The notes under the pieces were generated by a model. The model had not been told where the DNA came from. It made no database searches and saw only the letters and a program-made list of their open reading frames with translations. DNA of 64,000 nucleotides from Nitrosomonadales bacterium (GTDB lineage: Bacteria > Pseudomonadota > Gammaproteobacteria > Burkholderiales > Gallionellaceae). Position 1 is the first letter of the stretch. The number at the start of each line of letters is the position of its first letter. Of this stretch, positions 10,004 to 18,660 are shown piece after piece. The stretch is from contig JADKHS010000003.1 in assembly GCA_016721605.1 (NCBI GenBank), positions 62,001 through 126,000 on the forward strand, given 5' to 3'. The position numbers and the translations under genes are program-made.

Positions 10004-10830
10004 AGCCCCACCTTGTTGAAAATAAATCCCTTGAACATCGAATCGATCAATCCAAGCGCCGGAAAATCCAGACTAGGGAAGGCTGAAACCAGTTGATAGT
10101 CTGGTGAAAGCCATTCTATTAACCGACGTTCAGACAAGGATCGACAGGCGTAACTTGCCGGGTAGATCGTGCTCGGAACATGCTGGACATAGTGCCGCGT
10201 TATTGTCGAATTGTTGACGATGGTTCGATCCAGAATGATCGTTGAAGGGTGGGCTCGAACCAATACATCGACTATCACCTCTGGGTCATCCACATACTGG
10301 AGCACGGCCGATAAAAGCACGGCATTCGGCTGCTGGTCTAGAAGACAGGCTTCGAGGCTTTCATAAAACTTCAGCGTTTCATCCTGGACGTGCTTTTTCC
10401 CGGCCTCAACATAATGTTTCTGTTCGATCACGTTCCAGCGTAGCTCCGGTAAGGTGCCAAGCAATTTTCTGTGCTGAAAATAACTGCTTCCCAGTGCCCC
10501 ACCGAAATCTAGGACATTCAGATTGCCATTATTGTGCGCAGCCGCCCACATCAAGCCCGCAAGTGTGGGCCATGCATACTCAGGTTCAAAAAACAATACC
10601 GAGTCTCGCTCGAATACCGCTTCACCGCATTTGACTTTGAGAGTGGCATCCAGCACACGGGCGAGTATCGATTCGATGTCATAGCCAGTAGCATGCTGGC
10701 TGGCTTCAGCCCAGCTAGAAAAACTTCCTTCAAATCGGTTACCGCCACCACGAATTTGTTGTAACCAGCGGGTTACAAGTGGAGGCAAGCAATCTTTGAC
10801 CAGTGCTTTTGGCGAAATCATGCGGTTCAC
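10000..10830 (-). CDS. TIGR04325-like putative methyltransferase
   Basis: About 276 residues. The central NLNVLDFGGALGSSYFQ segment is the glycine-rich SAM loop typical of the LIC12133/TIGR04325 group often found in O-antigen loci. Downstream are NVIEQKHYVEAGKKHV and VLLSAVLQYVDDPE, and then SSTIILDRT-like and LDFPALGLIDSMF stretches. The start ATG overlaps the upstream glycosyltransferase stop by 4 bp, as does its end with the FkbM gene. Function is inferred from family and context only. Confidence 0.75.
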   Translation of the reverse strand: MNRMISPKALVKDCLPPLVTRWLQQIRGGGNRFEGSFSSWAEASQHATGYDIESILARVLDATLKVKCGEAVFERDSVLFFEPEYAWPTLAGLMWAAAHNNGNLNVLDFGGALGSSYFQHRKLLGTLPELRWNVIEQKHYVEAGKKHVQDETLKFYESLEACLLDQQPNAVLLSAVLQYVDDPEVIVDVLVRAHPSTIILDRTIVNNSTITRHYVQHVPSTIYPASYACRSLSERRLIEWLSPDYQLVSAFPSLDFPALGLIDSMFKGFIFNKVGL

Positions 10831-11726
10831 CTAGAATAAAAAAAGCCAAATAGATGTTTGAGCCAGTAAGCCCCTCTCCAGCGTCTCTGTTTCCTAAAAA
10901 ATCGTTCTACCTCACGGCAGGCAGGTCCACAGGCTTCCACGATGAGGCCTTCAAGCCGGATGGGACGCTCACTTAACACCGAGTCCATCATGCTGGATTT
11001 ATCGCAATGAGTTCCTGATGCGTCATTGCCAATGTTGTGCACCAGCGAGCGACCGGGATAAAGCGTTAGCTTACCCAACAAAAAGGCTGAAGCATACCAG
11101 CGGATCGCCCAAGAATCGTTCGCGCCCGCAATCTGCGCTTCTAGCATTTGTGTGTAGGGGTAGCTTCCCCCGTAGTCGAAGGCATGTTCCAGCTTGCGCT
11201 GCTTCAGCTCTCGTAACAGCTGCGCGCCGTTCGGATTAAAATAGGCCCATCCGCGCCGCCAGGTTGCCCAACCCCAGCAATCGGCACCCGGCAAAAAAAA
11301 TGCCTCGGGCAGCGCCCCTGCTACCGGGTAAACGTAGCCGTGGATGCTAATGATCCGGTTATCGTTTGCATAGCGCTCCAGAGCCTCGTTCATATAGGTC
11401 AGAAAAAACGGCGACGTCACCATGTCGTCTTCGAGCACGATGATACGTTCGTGCTGGCACAAAACTTCGCTCACGCCTTCGATGATATTGCGGGCAAGCC
11501 CAAAGTTCACGTCACGTTCGATCAGCGTCACACTGCGGAAACCAAAAGCAGCGCGGATCAGTTCACGCACTACACACACAGCTTCAGCGTCTCGTTCGCT
11601 GCGCGCGGCGTCCGCGTACACGATTAAATCGCTCTGGTCAGCCAGCGCATTGGCCGCAAGTGCTTCAAGCGTACGCCGCGTGTGCTCGGGGCGGGAGAAG
11701 GCGAAAAGAATTATAGGAGCCAGCAT
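10827..11726 (-). CDS. Glycosyltransferase (GT2-like, GNT-I-type)
   Basis: About 299 residues. The N-terminus APIILFAFSRPEHTRRTLEAL resembles the nucleotide-sugar transferase fold. A central VLEDDMVTSPFFLTYMNEAL gives an acidic EDD metal motif as in GNT-I/GT13-like and some GT2 enzymes, and CWGWATWRRGW is a family hallmark in bacterial polysaccharide clusters. The C-terminus is basic. Intact frame; coupled to the downstream methyltransferase by ATGA overlap. Donor and acceptor not known. Confidence 0.82.
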   Translation of the reverse strand: MLAPIILFAFSRPEHTRRTLEALAANALADQSDLIVYADAARSERDAEAVCVVRELIRAAFGFRSVTLIERDVNFGLARNIIEGVSEVLCQHERIIVLEDDMVTSPFFLTYMNEALERYANDNRIISIHGYVYPVAGALPEAFFLPGADCWGWATWRRGWAYFNPNGAQLLRELKQRKLEHAFDYGGSYPYTQMLEAQIAGANDSWAIRWYASAFLLGKLTLYPGRSLVHNIGNDASGTHCDKSSMMDSVLSERPIRLEGLIVEACGPACREVERFFRKQRRWRGAYWLKHLFGFFYSR

Positions 11727-11737
11727 GCCATCAGCGA

Positions 11738-12466
11738 TTATCCGACCGTGTTACGCGGTTCACAGCACTTAAACAAAACGGTGTTAACAGCCTTGGCATA
11801 CATTTCATATCCACAGCTTTCCATGAACTTGTTGACGTCGCTCGATTTTAATTTGGACAACGAATTATCAAGAATTTCCACCAAGATAATTTCAGGCCGA
11901 TACTTGTTCCAATTATTAGATTTTAGTACATCCAAGTCCATACCTTCCACATCAATGCTCATGAAATCGATGTGCATACCCGGAGGAAGGTGCTCGTCGA
12001 GGATTGAACCGAGCGATTTCGTATCAATCTTTATCGTTCTTTCAATATGGTAGGGGTCAAGTGATGAAGCCCTTTGCTGCGAGAGGTGGGCGTCAAAACC
12101 GTTCAATGCTGTTTCGTTGAAAATGTAATATGTGAGAGAACTTTGATCTGGCCCAACCGGGATTTCCAGGTTGATGTCTCTCTGGCGTTGTTTGTTAAAT
12201 AATTGCATGCTGCCCGGCATGGCGTCGATGTTTATTCCAAACCATCCCTGCTTATAGAAATGAAAGGTATTGGAAAAACGTTTGGGATGGTGGGCACCGA
12301 CGTCAACATAGAATCCCTTAGACTTTTCAGCAAAAAATCGACGAAGAATCATATCCTCGCCTTCTTGCGAATACGATTTCGAGGCATATCCATCCAAGAG
12401 GCAAAAACAAACAAAATCCTTGATCGATCTGGGCACTATGCGCCTGATACTCTGGTATATGGTCAT
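11738..12466 (-). CDS. FkbM-family methyltransferase (second copy)
   Basis: About 242 residues. SYSQEGEDMILRRFF followed by GFYVDVGAHHPKRFSNT is the classic FkbM N-terminal SAM motif, and HIDFMSIDVEGMDLDVL is the second conserved block. It differs strongly from the FkbM protein at 9-10 kb, so the two probably methylate different positions. It starts inside the end of the upstream methyltransferase frame, probably because that gene is frameshifted at its 3' end. Confidence 0.88.
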   Translation of the reverse strand: MTIYQSIRRIVPRSIKDFVCFCLLDGYASKSYSQEGEDMILRRFFAEKSKGFYVDVGAHHPKRFSNTFHFYKQGWFGINIDAMPGSMQLFNKQRQRDINLEIPVGPDQSSLTYYIFNETALNGFDAHLSQQRASSLDPYHIERTIKIDTKSLGSILDEHLPPGMHIDFMSIDVEGMDLDVLKSNNWNKYRPEIILVEILDNSLSKLKSSDVNKFMESCGYEMYAKAVNTVLFKCCEPRNTVG

Positions 12467-13184
12467 GGTCTTTTATTGCCTCGCAGTGGCGGCAACGGAG
12501 TATTGGTCTTCTGCAAGATGTTTCAAAGCGCCAATGGCGTAGCTCGGCAGTCGATCGGCGGACGGGCGGCATAGAAAAAGTACGAGAGAAAAATAATGAA
12601 GTGGCCCAAGTGTAGTTGTTGATGGGGCCAAAGCCATGGAAGTCGACATGCAAAAAATCGTGTTTTTCCCGCAGGTATTTTGCAGTTTCAGGATACCAGT
12701 CGGAGTTGTCCAGGATCACCAGTCCGTCAGCAGCAAGAATGTCCGAAACACTCTCAGCACAACGATGCCGGTATATTCCATCGATGATAACAACGTCGAA
12801 CTTCCCCCCGGTTGCGGCCACCAAATAATCGGACTCGTTCTCGGCAAGAATTATTTTCAGATTTGCGACGATGTTTCTAGCACTTGTTGCAAACCACTCC
12901 TTATTATGCTCCACCGCAAGCACAGATTCAGCCCTTCTGGCCCACCATATTGAGCTCGCGCCAGACCCAAATTTCAGGATTTTCGAGCCCGAGAAATCCA
13001 GGCTGACAAGATATTCGATTGTGGGATAGGTGTACCACGGGATGGCATTGCCTTCTTTATCTATCCATTTCCAGGTGGAAATGGATTTCCTCTGCCCATA
13101 ATCTTCCGACAGTATCCCGAAATTCCGAAAGACCTTCCGGAAGTTTTCAGGAATGATTCGACGGAGTATCCGTTTGGCGAACAT
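12327..13184 (-). CDS. Class I methyltransferase-like protein (3' end probably frameshifted)
   Basis: Rossmann-fold methyltransferase-like protein. GSKILKFGSGASSIWWARR is motif I and FDVVIIDGIYRHRCAE motif II. GLVILDNSDWYPETAKYL and HGFGPINNYTWATSLFFSR follow. Beyond FFSR the composition changes (many Arg, Cys and His), and the open frame overlaps the FkbM gene by 140 bp. A one-base change in the CTTTTTC run near 12565 would give a short ending (FYAARPPIDC) that stops at about 12523, leaving a normal spacer. The natural product is therefore probably about 220 residues. Start ATG 13184. Confidence 0.7.
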   Translation of the reverse strand: MFAKRILRRIIPENFRKVFRNFGILSEDYGQRKSISTWKWIDKEGNAIPWYTYPTIEYLVSLDFSGSKILKFGSGASSIWWARRAESVLAVEHNKEWFATSARNIVANLKIILAENESDYLVAATGGKFDVVIIDGIYRHRCAESVSDILAADGLVILDNSDWYPETAKYLREKHDFLHVDFHGFGPINNYTWATSLFFSRTFSMPPVRRSTAELRHWRFETSCRRPILRCRHCEAIKDHDHIPEYQAHSAQIDQGFCLFLPLGWICLEIVFARRRGYDSSSIFC

Positions 13185-14607
13185 AAAAACCTTTTAACAA
13201 AATGGAATTTACTTTAATAAAGAACAACCGTCTTGATTTCCTGTTGAACGCGTCAAACCAGAATGCGACCACTGAATAACTTATAAGAGTGGCGACGGCC
13301 GCACCCTGCCCACCGAAATCGGGAATCAATATCAGGTTCAGGGTAATATTTACCAGCGCCCCAAGTGCAGTTCTGTAGAACATATGGACGACCATATCCT
13401 CCAGCAAGAACCAGTGACTGCTTGCCGCACCCAAAAAAGCGAAGATTCCCGCCCAGACATGTATTGCCAGAATGGGGCCGGCATCCGCGTAGGCCGCGCC
13501 ATAAAGCTGGGTAACAAGCCATCCAGACAAGAAAGTCATTGTCATGGCCACCCCCAGGCTTATCGCCACTATCAGGTCGTACAGCCTCTGCATGCGCTGG
13601 TAGTAAAGCGGCTCGCTTAATTTTTTGGCGGCCGCAATCGCCGGAAACACAGAAGCAATGATGGCTGTAGGAAGAAAATACCAGACTTCGCTGATTCGGA
13701 CCGCCGCCGAATACATACCTACAGCCTCATCTCCCTGCATCTGTCCCAGCATGATCTGGTCAATACGCATGTATACCATAACGGCCAGACCAGCAAACAT
13801 GAGCGGCCAACTATCCCTGAGCAGTGTCTGCGCGCGGGCGTAACGGAGCTGCCACGCACGCAGGGTGCCGCATCGCCAGGCGTATACGGCCAGCAAGCCG
13901 ATGGCGACCAGTAAACTTTCCGCAAACGCTGCCCAGACGAAAGCCATAAGCGATGCATGGGCAAGCACGAGACCAATCTTGACTATCGAAAGAGTCAGAA
14001 AAATGCCGCTCTCGACCCATACGATATATTTGGATTGAACCTGCGACTCGAACCAGTATTTCACCACTTCAACAGCCTTGAACACCATGGCAAAGCCCAG
14101 CACCGCAACCACCAGCTTTACCAAGCTATCATCCGGCCTGATAAAACTGACTGTGACAACCGCAAGACCAAAAGCTAATAGCCCACCAATAAATTGCAAC
14201 AGGAAGGCCGTACCCAAAGTGGTGTTTGCAGCCTCTGGCTCCCGAACCAAGTCGCGTACGACTATGCCGTTCAATCCCAAATTGGCTACAGCCCCAAATA
14301 GGGCGACAATAGCCATTGCGTAATTCATGAGCCCAAACTGTTCAGGACCAAGATATCGGGCAATCCATACCCCCACCAACAACCCCATTCCCATACGCAA
14401 AATCTTGTCGCTAAACAACCACCCGATATTTGAAAGTGTTTTTTGCAGGTTAGGGCGATGCTCGATTTTAGCCCGCAGAGTAGCAGGCAGAAACTTGAGC
14501 CAGGTAGACGTCAATTTAATGGTGGCTCCATATGAATTGTGCTGAAACGGGGTCAAATACCTTTCCTGTTGAATAACAAAGGCCACCGACAACCCGGACA
14601 ACCGCAC
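13147..14607 (-). CDS. Wzx-type polysaccharide flippase
   Basis: MOP-superfamily integral membrane protein that moves undecaprenyl-linked glycan units across the inner membrane. Around a dozen hydrophobic segments are visible, beginning with GWLFSDKILRMGMGLLVGVWIARYLGPEQFG, the typical first-helix region of O-antigen flippases. The true start is unclear: the first 30 codons of the open frame coincide with a decayed toxin fragment, and a TTG at about 14514 (LTSTWLKFLP) could initiate instead. The stop overlaps the methyltransferase start by about 40 bp. Presence of a flippase points to a Wzx/Wzy-type assembly route; no Wzy was recognised. Confidence 0.88.
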   Translation of the reverse strand: MRLSGLSVAFVIQQERYLTPFQHNSYGATIKLTSTWLKFLPATLRAKIEHRPNLQKTLSNIGWLFSDKILRMGMGLLVGVWIARYLGPEQFGLMNYAMAIVALFGAVANLGLNGIVVRDLVREPEAANTTLGTAFLLQFIGGLLAFGLAVVTVSFIRPDDSLVKLVVAVLGFAMVFKAVEVVKYWFESQVQSKYIVWVESGIFLTLSIVKIGLVLAHASLMAFVWAAFAESLLVAIGLLAVYAWRCGTLRAWQLRYARAQTLLRDSWPLMFAGLAVMVYMRIDQIMLGQMQGDEAVGMYSAAVRISEVWYFLPTAIIASVFPAIAAAKKLSEPLYYQRMQRLYDLIVAISLGVAMTMTFLSGWLVTQLYGAAYADAGPILAIHVWAGIFAFLGAASSHWFLLEDMVVHMFYRTALGALVNITLNLILIPDFGGQGAAVATLISYSVVAFWFDAFNRKSRRLFFIKVNSILLKGFYVRQTDTPSNHS

Positions 14608-14806
14608 GTGTCTGGCTATTCAGTTGGCGAAAGGCTTCTCGACTAAGATCGTCAAAATGCCACACCTTGCGCGTAGCCAAGGTAGCGCGCCACGACCGTG
14701 CAAAACCGGCAATGAATTTGTCTCTCATATCCATGGGGTGTCCGAGCGCGGTAGTCGAAGCCAATTGGTCGATGTGGGTGATGGCATGCGAATCGAGCGA
14801 CAGCAC
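14516..14806 (-). pseudogene. FitB-like PIN-domain toxin, C-terminal fragment
   Basis: The segment RDKFIAGFARSWRATLATRKVWHFDDL resembles the end of FitB/VapC PIN toxins, where an Asp-containing helix precedes ATLATRN and DF. The N-terminal catalytic Asp region is not readable. The rest of the frame, towards 14516, looks unrelated. It sits just downstream of a FitA-like antitoxin start on the same strand. Recognition rests on this short motif, so confidence is moderate. Confidence 0.5.
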
Positions 14807-14902
14807 ACAATTTTACAGATCATCATGCAGAAGTTGTTCAAAGTGTTCGTGCAAGATTTTTTTGCGCTATCCCGATGCCAACAGCTCCTGCCATAGCGAA
14901 CT

Positions 14903-15025
14903 TCAAACAGGGTGAAGTTGTTGAGCCAGACGAACTTCTTCTATGCTCCAGCCACGAAGGTTGGCGCACTGCGTTAGGTCGGCCTTCGCATCGTCTTCAA
15001 TATTGCGGACAATGACTTGCACCAT
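14903..15025 (-). pseudogene. FitA-like antitoxin, truncated
   Basis: Forty codons beginning MVQVIVRNIEDDAKADL, then LRGWSIEEVRL. This is the ribbon-helix-helix N-terminus of FitA/VapB-type antitoxins, whose usual form is AQVxVRNLxDxxxxxL and GRSxExEVR. It stops early, before the toxin-binding tail. Together with the PIN fragment downstream it is a decayed type II toxin-antitoxin pair. Confidence 0.55.
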
Positions 15026-15248
15026 GCAACACCTCTAAATATTGAGAATGAACTTGCAATGATATTGCACCTAATATATTTAAGGGTAGAAATTTCAACC
15101 ACACAAATCCAAGTATCCATGCCCCCTGCACTCCGATCAACGGCAATTTTTTGTCTAACTCCAACAGAATATCCGAATTCCGCGTCACCTAAACACGCAA
15201 AGGCAAAGTTTTTTCTAGCCTGAAAATTAACCACGAAACTTTAATTAT

Positions 15249-15372
15249 ATAAACCCAGATTGTCCATTGGAAGCGCGAATCCAATGAAATCAATTGGATT
15301 TCTAATGGTATTCATTATAAACTTTCCTTATCTTTCAATGAGACGCTGCTCTAATGGACAATCTGGGATAAA
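15249..15372. mobile_element. MITE-like element with 15-bp inverted ends and 5-bp target repeats
   Basis: Perfect 15-bp inverted repeats, CCCAGATTGTCCATT at 15254-15268 and its complement at 15353-15367, enclose 84 bp without an ORF. Both ends are flanked by the direct repeat ATAAA (15249-15253 and 15368-15372), as expected for a 5-bp target duplication. It sits just downstream of ugd and encodes no transposase. The parental IS was not found in the window. Confidence 0.7.
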
Positions 15373-15403
15373 TATAAGATTTCATATTTAAAATTAATTC
15401 CCA

Positions 15404-16726
15404 TTAACGGCCAATGGGAAAATACTCCAGTCCGTGTGCATTTAACGTAGCCAATTCATACAAACTACGTCCATCGAATATTAATGGGGTTTTAAGCTTG
15501 GTTTTGATTATTGCGAAGTCCGGATTGCGGAACTCTTTCCACTCAGTGACGATAACCAATGCATCTGCATCTTTACAGGCTGTGAGCGGATTGTCTGCAT
15601 AAGAAATTCTGGAGTCATTGCCAAAAATTCGTTGTGCTTCTGACATGGCTACCGGGTCATAGGCCGTAACGGTGGCGCCTGCCTCTAATAAATCTGAAAT
15701 CAGCTTGCGGCTCGGGGCGTCACGCATGTCATCGGTATTGGGCTTGAAAGCAAGGCCCCAAATGGCAAAGTTTTTTCCAATAAGATTGGTACCGAATCTG
15801 GTTTTTATTTTGTTCGTGAGGACTTCTTTTTGTGCATCGTTGGCTGCTTCTACGGCATTGAGTACTTTAAGGGTGATGCCGGCGTCGTCATTGGCAGTTT
15901 TGATGAGCGCTTTTACATCTTTGGGAAAGCACGATCCCCCATAGCCGCAACCTGAATAAAGGAAATGGTAGCCGATGCGGGTATCAGAACCAATACCCAG
16001 CCTTACCATTTCAATGTCGGCACCGAGTTTTTCTGCGACATTGGCCAGTTCGTTCATGAAGCTGATGCGGGTGGCAAGCATGGCATTGGCGGCATATTTA
16101 GTAAGTTCGGCACTTTTGACATCCATGACGATAATACGGTCATGGTTGCGATTAAATGGGGCATATAATTTCCGCAACTGTTGGATGGCATGTATATCAT
16201 CGCCGCCAATGACGATGCGGTCCGGGCGCATGAAATCTTCAATCGCCGCGCCTTCTTTAAGGAATTCAGGGTTAGATATGACGCTATAATTAAGCTTAAT
16301 GTCACGCTTTTGCAATTCTTCTGCGATAACTGCGCTTACCTTATTGGCTGTACCGATCGGAACCGTACTTTTATCAACAAATATTTTATCTTCGGTCATA
16401 CGGCTACCGATATTTCTGGCTGCTGCCAAAACATATTGCAGGTCGGCGGAGCCGTCTTCATCGGGAGGGGTGCCGACGGCAATGAACTGAATACGGGCAT
16501 GAGCAACGGCACGGTCTATGTCTGTGGTGAAACCGAGGCGGCCAGCAGCAACGTTGCGCCGCACAATATCGGTCAAACCAGGCTCATGGATGGGGATATC
16601 GCCATTTTCCAAAATGCGTATTTTTTCTGGGTCAAGATCGAGGCATAAAACATGGTGACCAACCTCTGCAAGGCATGCACCGCTAACTAGACCCACATAT
16701 CCGGTTCCCACTATTGTGACTTTCAA
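15404..16726 (-). CDS. ugd: UDP-glucose 6-dehydrogenase
   Basis: Oxidises UDP-glucose to UDP-glucuronate with two NAD+, supplying uronic acids for surface polysaccharide. Residues 1-20 give the NAD-binding [20 protein letters not shown] motif. The catalytic cysteine lies in [10 protein letters not shown], and the central dimer helix and UDP-binding C-terminal domain ([17 protein letters not shown]) are complete. 440 residues, normal length, no interruption. It is transcribed divergently from manC, sharing a roughly 250-bp upstream region. Confidence 0.96.
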   Translation of the reverse strand: MKVTIVGTGYVGLVSGACLAEVGHHVLCLDLDPEKIRILENGDIPIHEPGLTDIVRRNVAAGRLGFTTDIDRAVAHARIQFIAVGTPPDEDGSADLQYVLAAARNIGSRMTEDKIFVDKSTVPIGTANKVSAVIAEELQKRDIKLNYSVISNPEFLKEGAAIEDFMRPDRIVIGGDDIHAIQQLRKLYAPFNRNHDRIIVMDVKSAELTKYAANAMLATRISFMNELANVAEKLGADIEMVRLGIGSDTRIGYHFLYSGCGYGGSCFPKDVKALIKTANDDAGITLKVLNAVEAANDAQKEVLTNKIKTRFGTNLIGKNFAIWGLAFKPNTDDMRDAPSRKLISDLLEAGATVTAYDPVAMSEAQRIFGNDSRISYADNPLTACKDADALVIVTEWKEFRNPDFAIIKTKLKTPLIFDGRSLYELATLNAHGLEYFPIGR

Positions 16727-16976
16727 ACGTTATCTCCGATATACAGCCTGTGTAGAGTTTTATTGTGACCTTATAACCCTTAATTCAGGAGAAAATCTGC
16801 TAACCAAGCACCGTTTTATCCAATGATGCCAGTAATCAACGCTGCTTCGCTCATTAAGCAACTTGCATAAAGATTGCAGTGCGCAAGATATTCCATTCCT
16901 TGCATATTGGATTGCGGATTATAATTCAAGCTACGCATCTCAAGAAATGTTTGTCATCAACCTGTTGAAAGTCGCT

Positions 16977-18392
16977 ATGCTCTATCCTGTTATTTTGTCT
17001 GGGGGTTCTGGCACCCGTTTGTGGCCATTGTCCCGAGCGGCACTGCCTAAGCAGTTTTTACCGCTGATTTCCGACCACACTTTATTTCAGGAAACATTGT
17101 TACGCCTTAAAAATGTTCCCAACATGGCTGCGCCATTAGTGATCTGTAACAACGAGCATCGCTTTCTCGTTGCCGAACAGTTGCGTGCCGTTAACATTGA
17201 TCCTTTATTGCAAGTGCTTGAGCCATTAGGTCGCAATACTGCACCTGCAGTGGCGATTGCCGCACTCGCCGCACAAGCTAAAGATACTCAGGCAACTTTG
17301 TTGGTGTTGCCTGCAGATCATCTAATTCAGGATATTGCAGGCTTTCATACAGCGATTCAAACAGCATTCGCATTGGCGCAACAAGATAAGCTGGTGACCT
17401 TCGGTATCACACCCAATGAGCCTGCTACAGGATTCGGCTACATTGAACGCGGTGCAATATTAGAACGCGGTGAGCACAGCTTTGAGGTGGCGCGTTTTGT
17501 GGAAAAACCAGATTTGGATACGGCTAAACAGTTCGTGGCTTCAGGAAGATTTTTTTGGAATAGTGGCATGTTCGTGTTCAAGGCATCCGTCTACCTGAAT
17601 GAGTTGCAACGCTACCGCCCAGACATTTATCAAGCTGCACATCAAGCATGGCAACATAGCACACATGATCTGGATTTTTGCCGTCTGGATGAAAAATCTT
17701 TTGCCTCCTGCCCATCGGATTCCATCGATTATGCCGTAATGGAACACACTCAGGCAGCGGCTATGGTAACCGTGGACATCGGCTGGAGCGACATCGGTTC
17801 ATGGTCATCACTCTACGATGTCAGCGCACAAGATGAGCAAGGCAATGCTTTGCGTGGCGATGTTTATACCGCAGAAACTACACAAACTTATGTTCGCGCA
17901 GAAAGTCGCATGGTGGCAGCTATCGGGGTACAGGATTTAATCATTGTAGAAACTGCTGATGCAGTATTGGTAATGCATAAGGACTTTGCACAAGATGTAA
18001 AACATACCGTGGAATATCTTAAGCAGGCCGAACGCACTGAACATCTGATTCACCGTCGTGTCTATCGCCCCTGGGGCTATTATGAAGGCATCGATATAGG
18101 CGAACGATTCCAGGCCAAGCGCATTATGGTGAAACCCGGTGCAAAATTATCTTTGCAAAAGCACCATCATCGCGCCGAACATTGGGTTGTGGTTTCAGGT
18201 TATGCCAAAGTGACTCGTGGCGAGGATATTCTGCTGCTACAAGAAGACCAATCCACTTATATTCCTATTGGCATGAAGCACCGTCTGGAAAATATCGGTA
18301 CAGGCTCGCTTTATCTGATTGAAGTCCAGTCTGGCTCATATCTTGGCGAAGACGATATTGTGCGATTTGACGACGATTATAAACGTAACTAA
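16977..18392 (+). CDS. manC: Mannose-1-phosphate guanylyltransferase / mannose-6-phosphate isomerase
   Basis: Makes GDP-mannose; the fused cupin domain can also isomerise fructose-6-P to mannose-6-P. The N-terminus MLYPVILSGGSGTRLWPLSR carries the pyrophosphorylase signature, and FVEKPDLDTA is the nucleotidyltransferase lysine motif. The C-terminal cupin includes RPWGYYEGIDIG and KPGAKLSLQKHHHRAEHW, the metal-binding histidines. The start was placed at ATG 16977 because family members begin here; the open frame extends upstream to 16863. 471 residues, type II PMI length. GDP-mannose could feed mannose, rhamnose or fucose branches. Confidence 0.95.
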   Translation: MLYPVILSGGSGTRLWPLSRAALPKQFLPLISDHTLFQETLLRLKNVPNMAAPLVICNNEHRFLVAEQLRAVNIDPLLQVLEPLGRNTAPAVAIAALAAQAKDTQATLLVLPADHLIQDIAGFHTAIQTAFALAQQDKLVTFGITPNEPATGFGYIERGAILERGEHSFEVARFVEKPDLDTAKQFVASGRFFWNSGMFVFKASVYLNELQRYRPDIYQAAHQAWQHSTHDLDFCRLDEKSFASCPSDSIDYAVMEHTQAAAMVTVDIGWSDIGSWSSLYDVSAQDEQGNALRGDVYTAETTQTYVRAESRMVAAIGVQDLIIVETADAVLVMHKDFAQDVKHTVEYLKQAERTEHLIHRRVYRPWGYYEGIDIGERFQAKRIMVKPGAKLSLQKHHHRAEHWVVVSGYAKVTRGEDILLLQEDQSTYIPIGMKHRLENIGTGSLYLIEVQSGSYLGEDDIVRFDDDYKRN

Positions 18393-18660
18393 TCTCCTTC
18401 CAGTTTTATTGGCTAACTCAAGCAGTAATGAAATTAATAACCAGAATATTTCATTGTTGATATACGTTCTTGCTTGTAATTAAATATTGCGTAGCAAAAA
18501 ATATTGCGCGCGATCATCACACGACACGAAAAATTCGGACTAAATGCGGCGTGTGAAGATTATGGATGCCGTTTGCACTAACTCCCTCATTTCTGATGAT
18601 GCACCCACATTTCTTGCTGGCCTACCAAATCAACTCGGGTTGTATGATATTCGCTTATTC

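Noticed and set aside
12327..12522. Genuine C-terminal domain of the methyltransferase at 12.3-13.2 kb
   Set aside because: Composition changes abruptly and it overlaps the FkbM gene by 140 bp; a frameshift in a T-run explains it better.
14974..15234. Minus-strand open frames over the FitA-like start
   Set aside because: No ribosome binding site or recognisable family; the alternative frame carries the antitoxin motif.
18544..18660. N-terminal extension of waaA
   Set aside because: Homologues start at the ATG at 18661 and the extension shows no family similarity or signal features.
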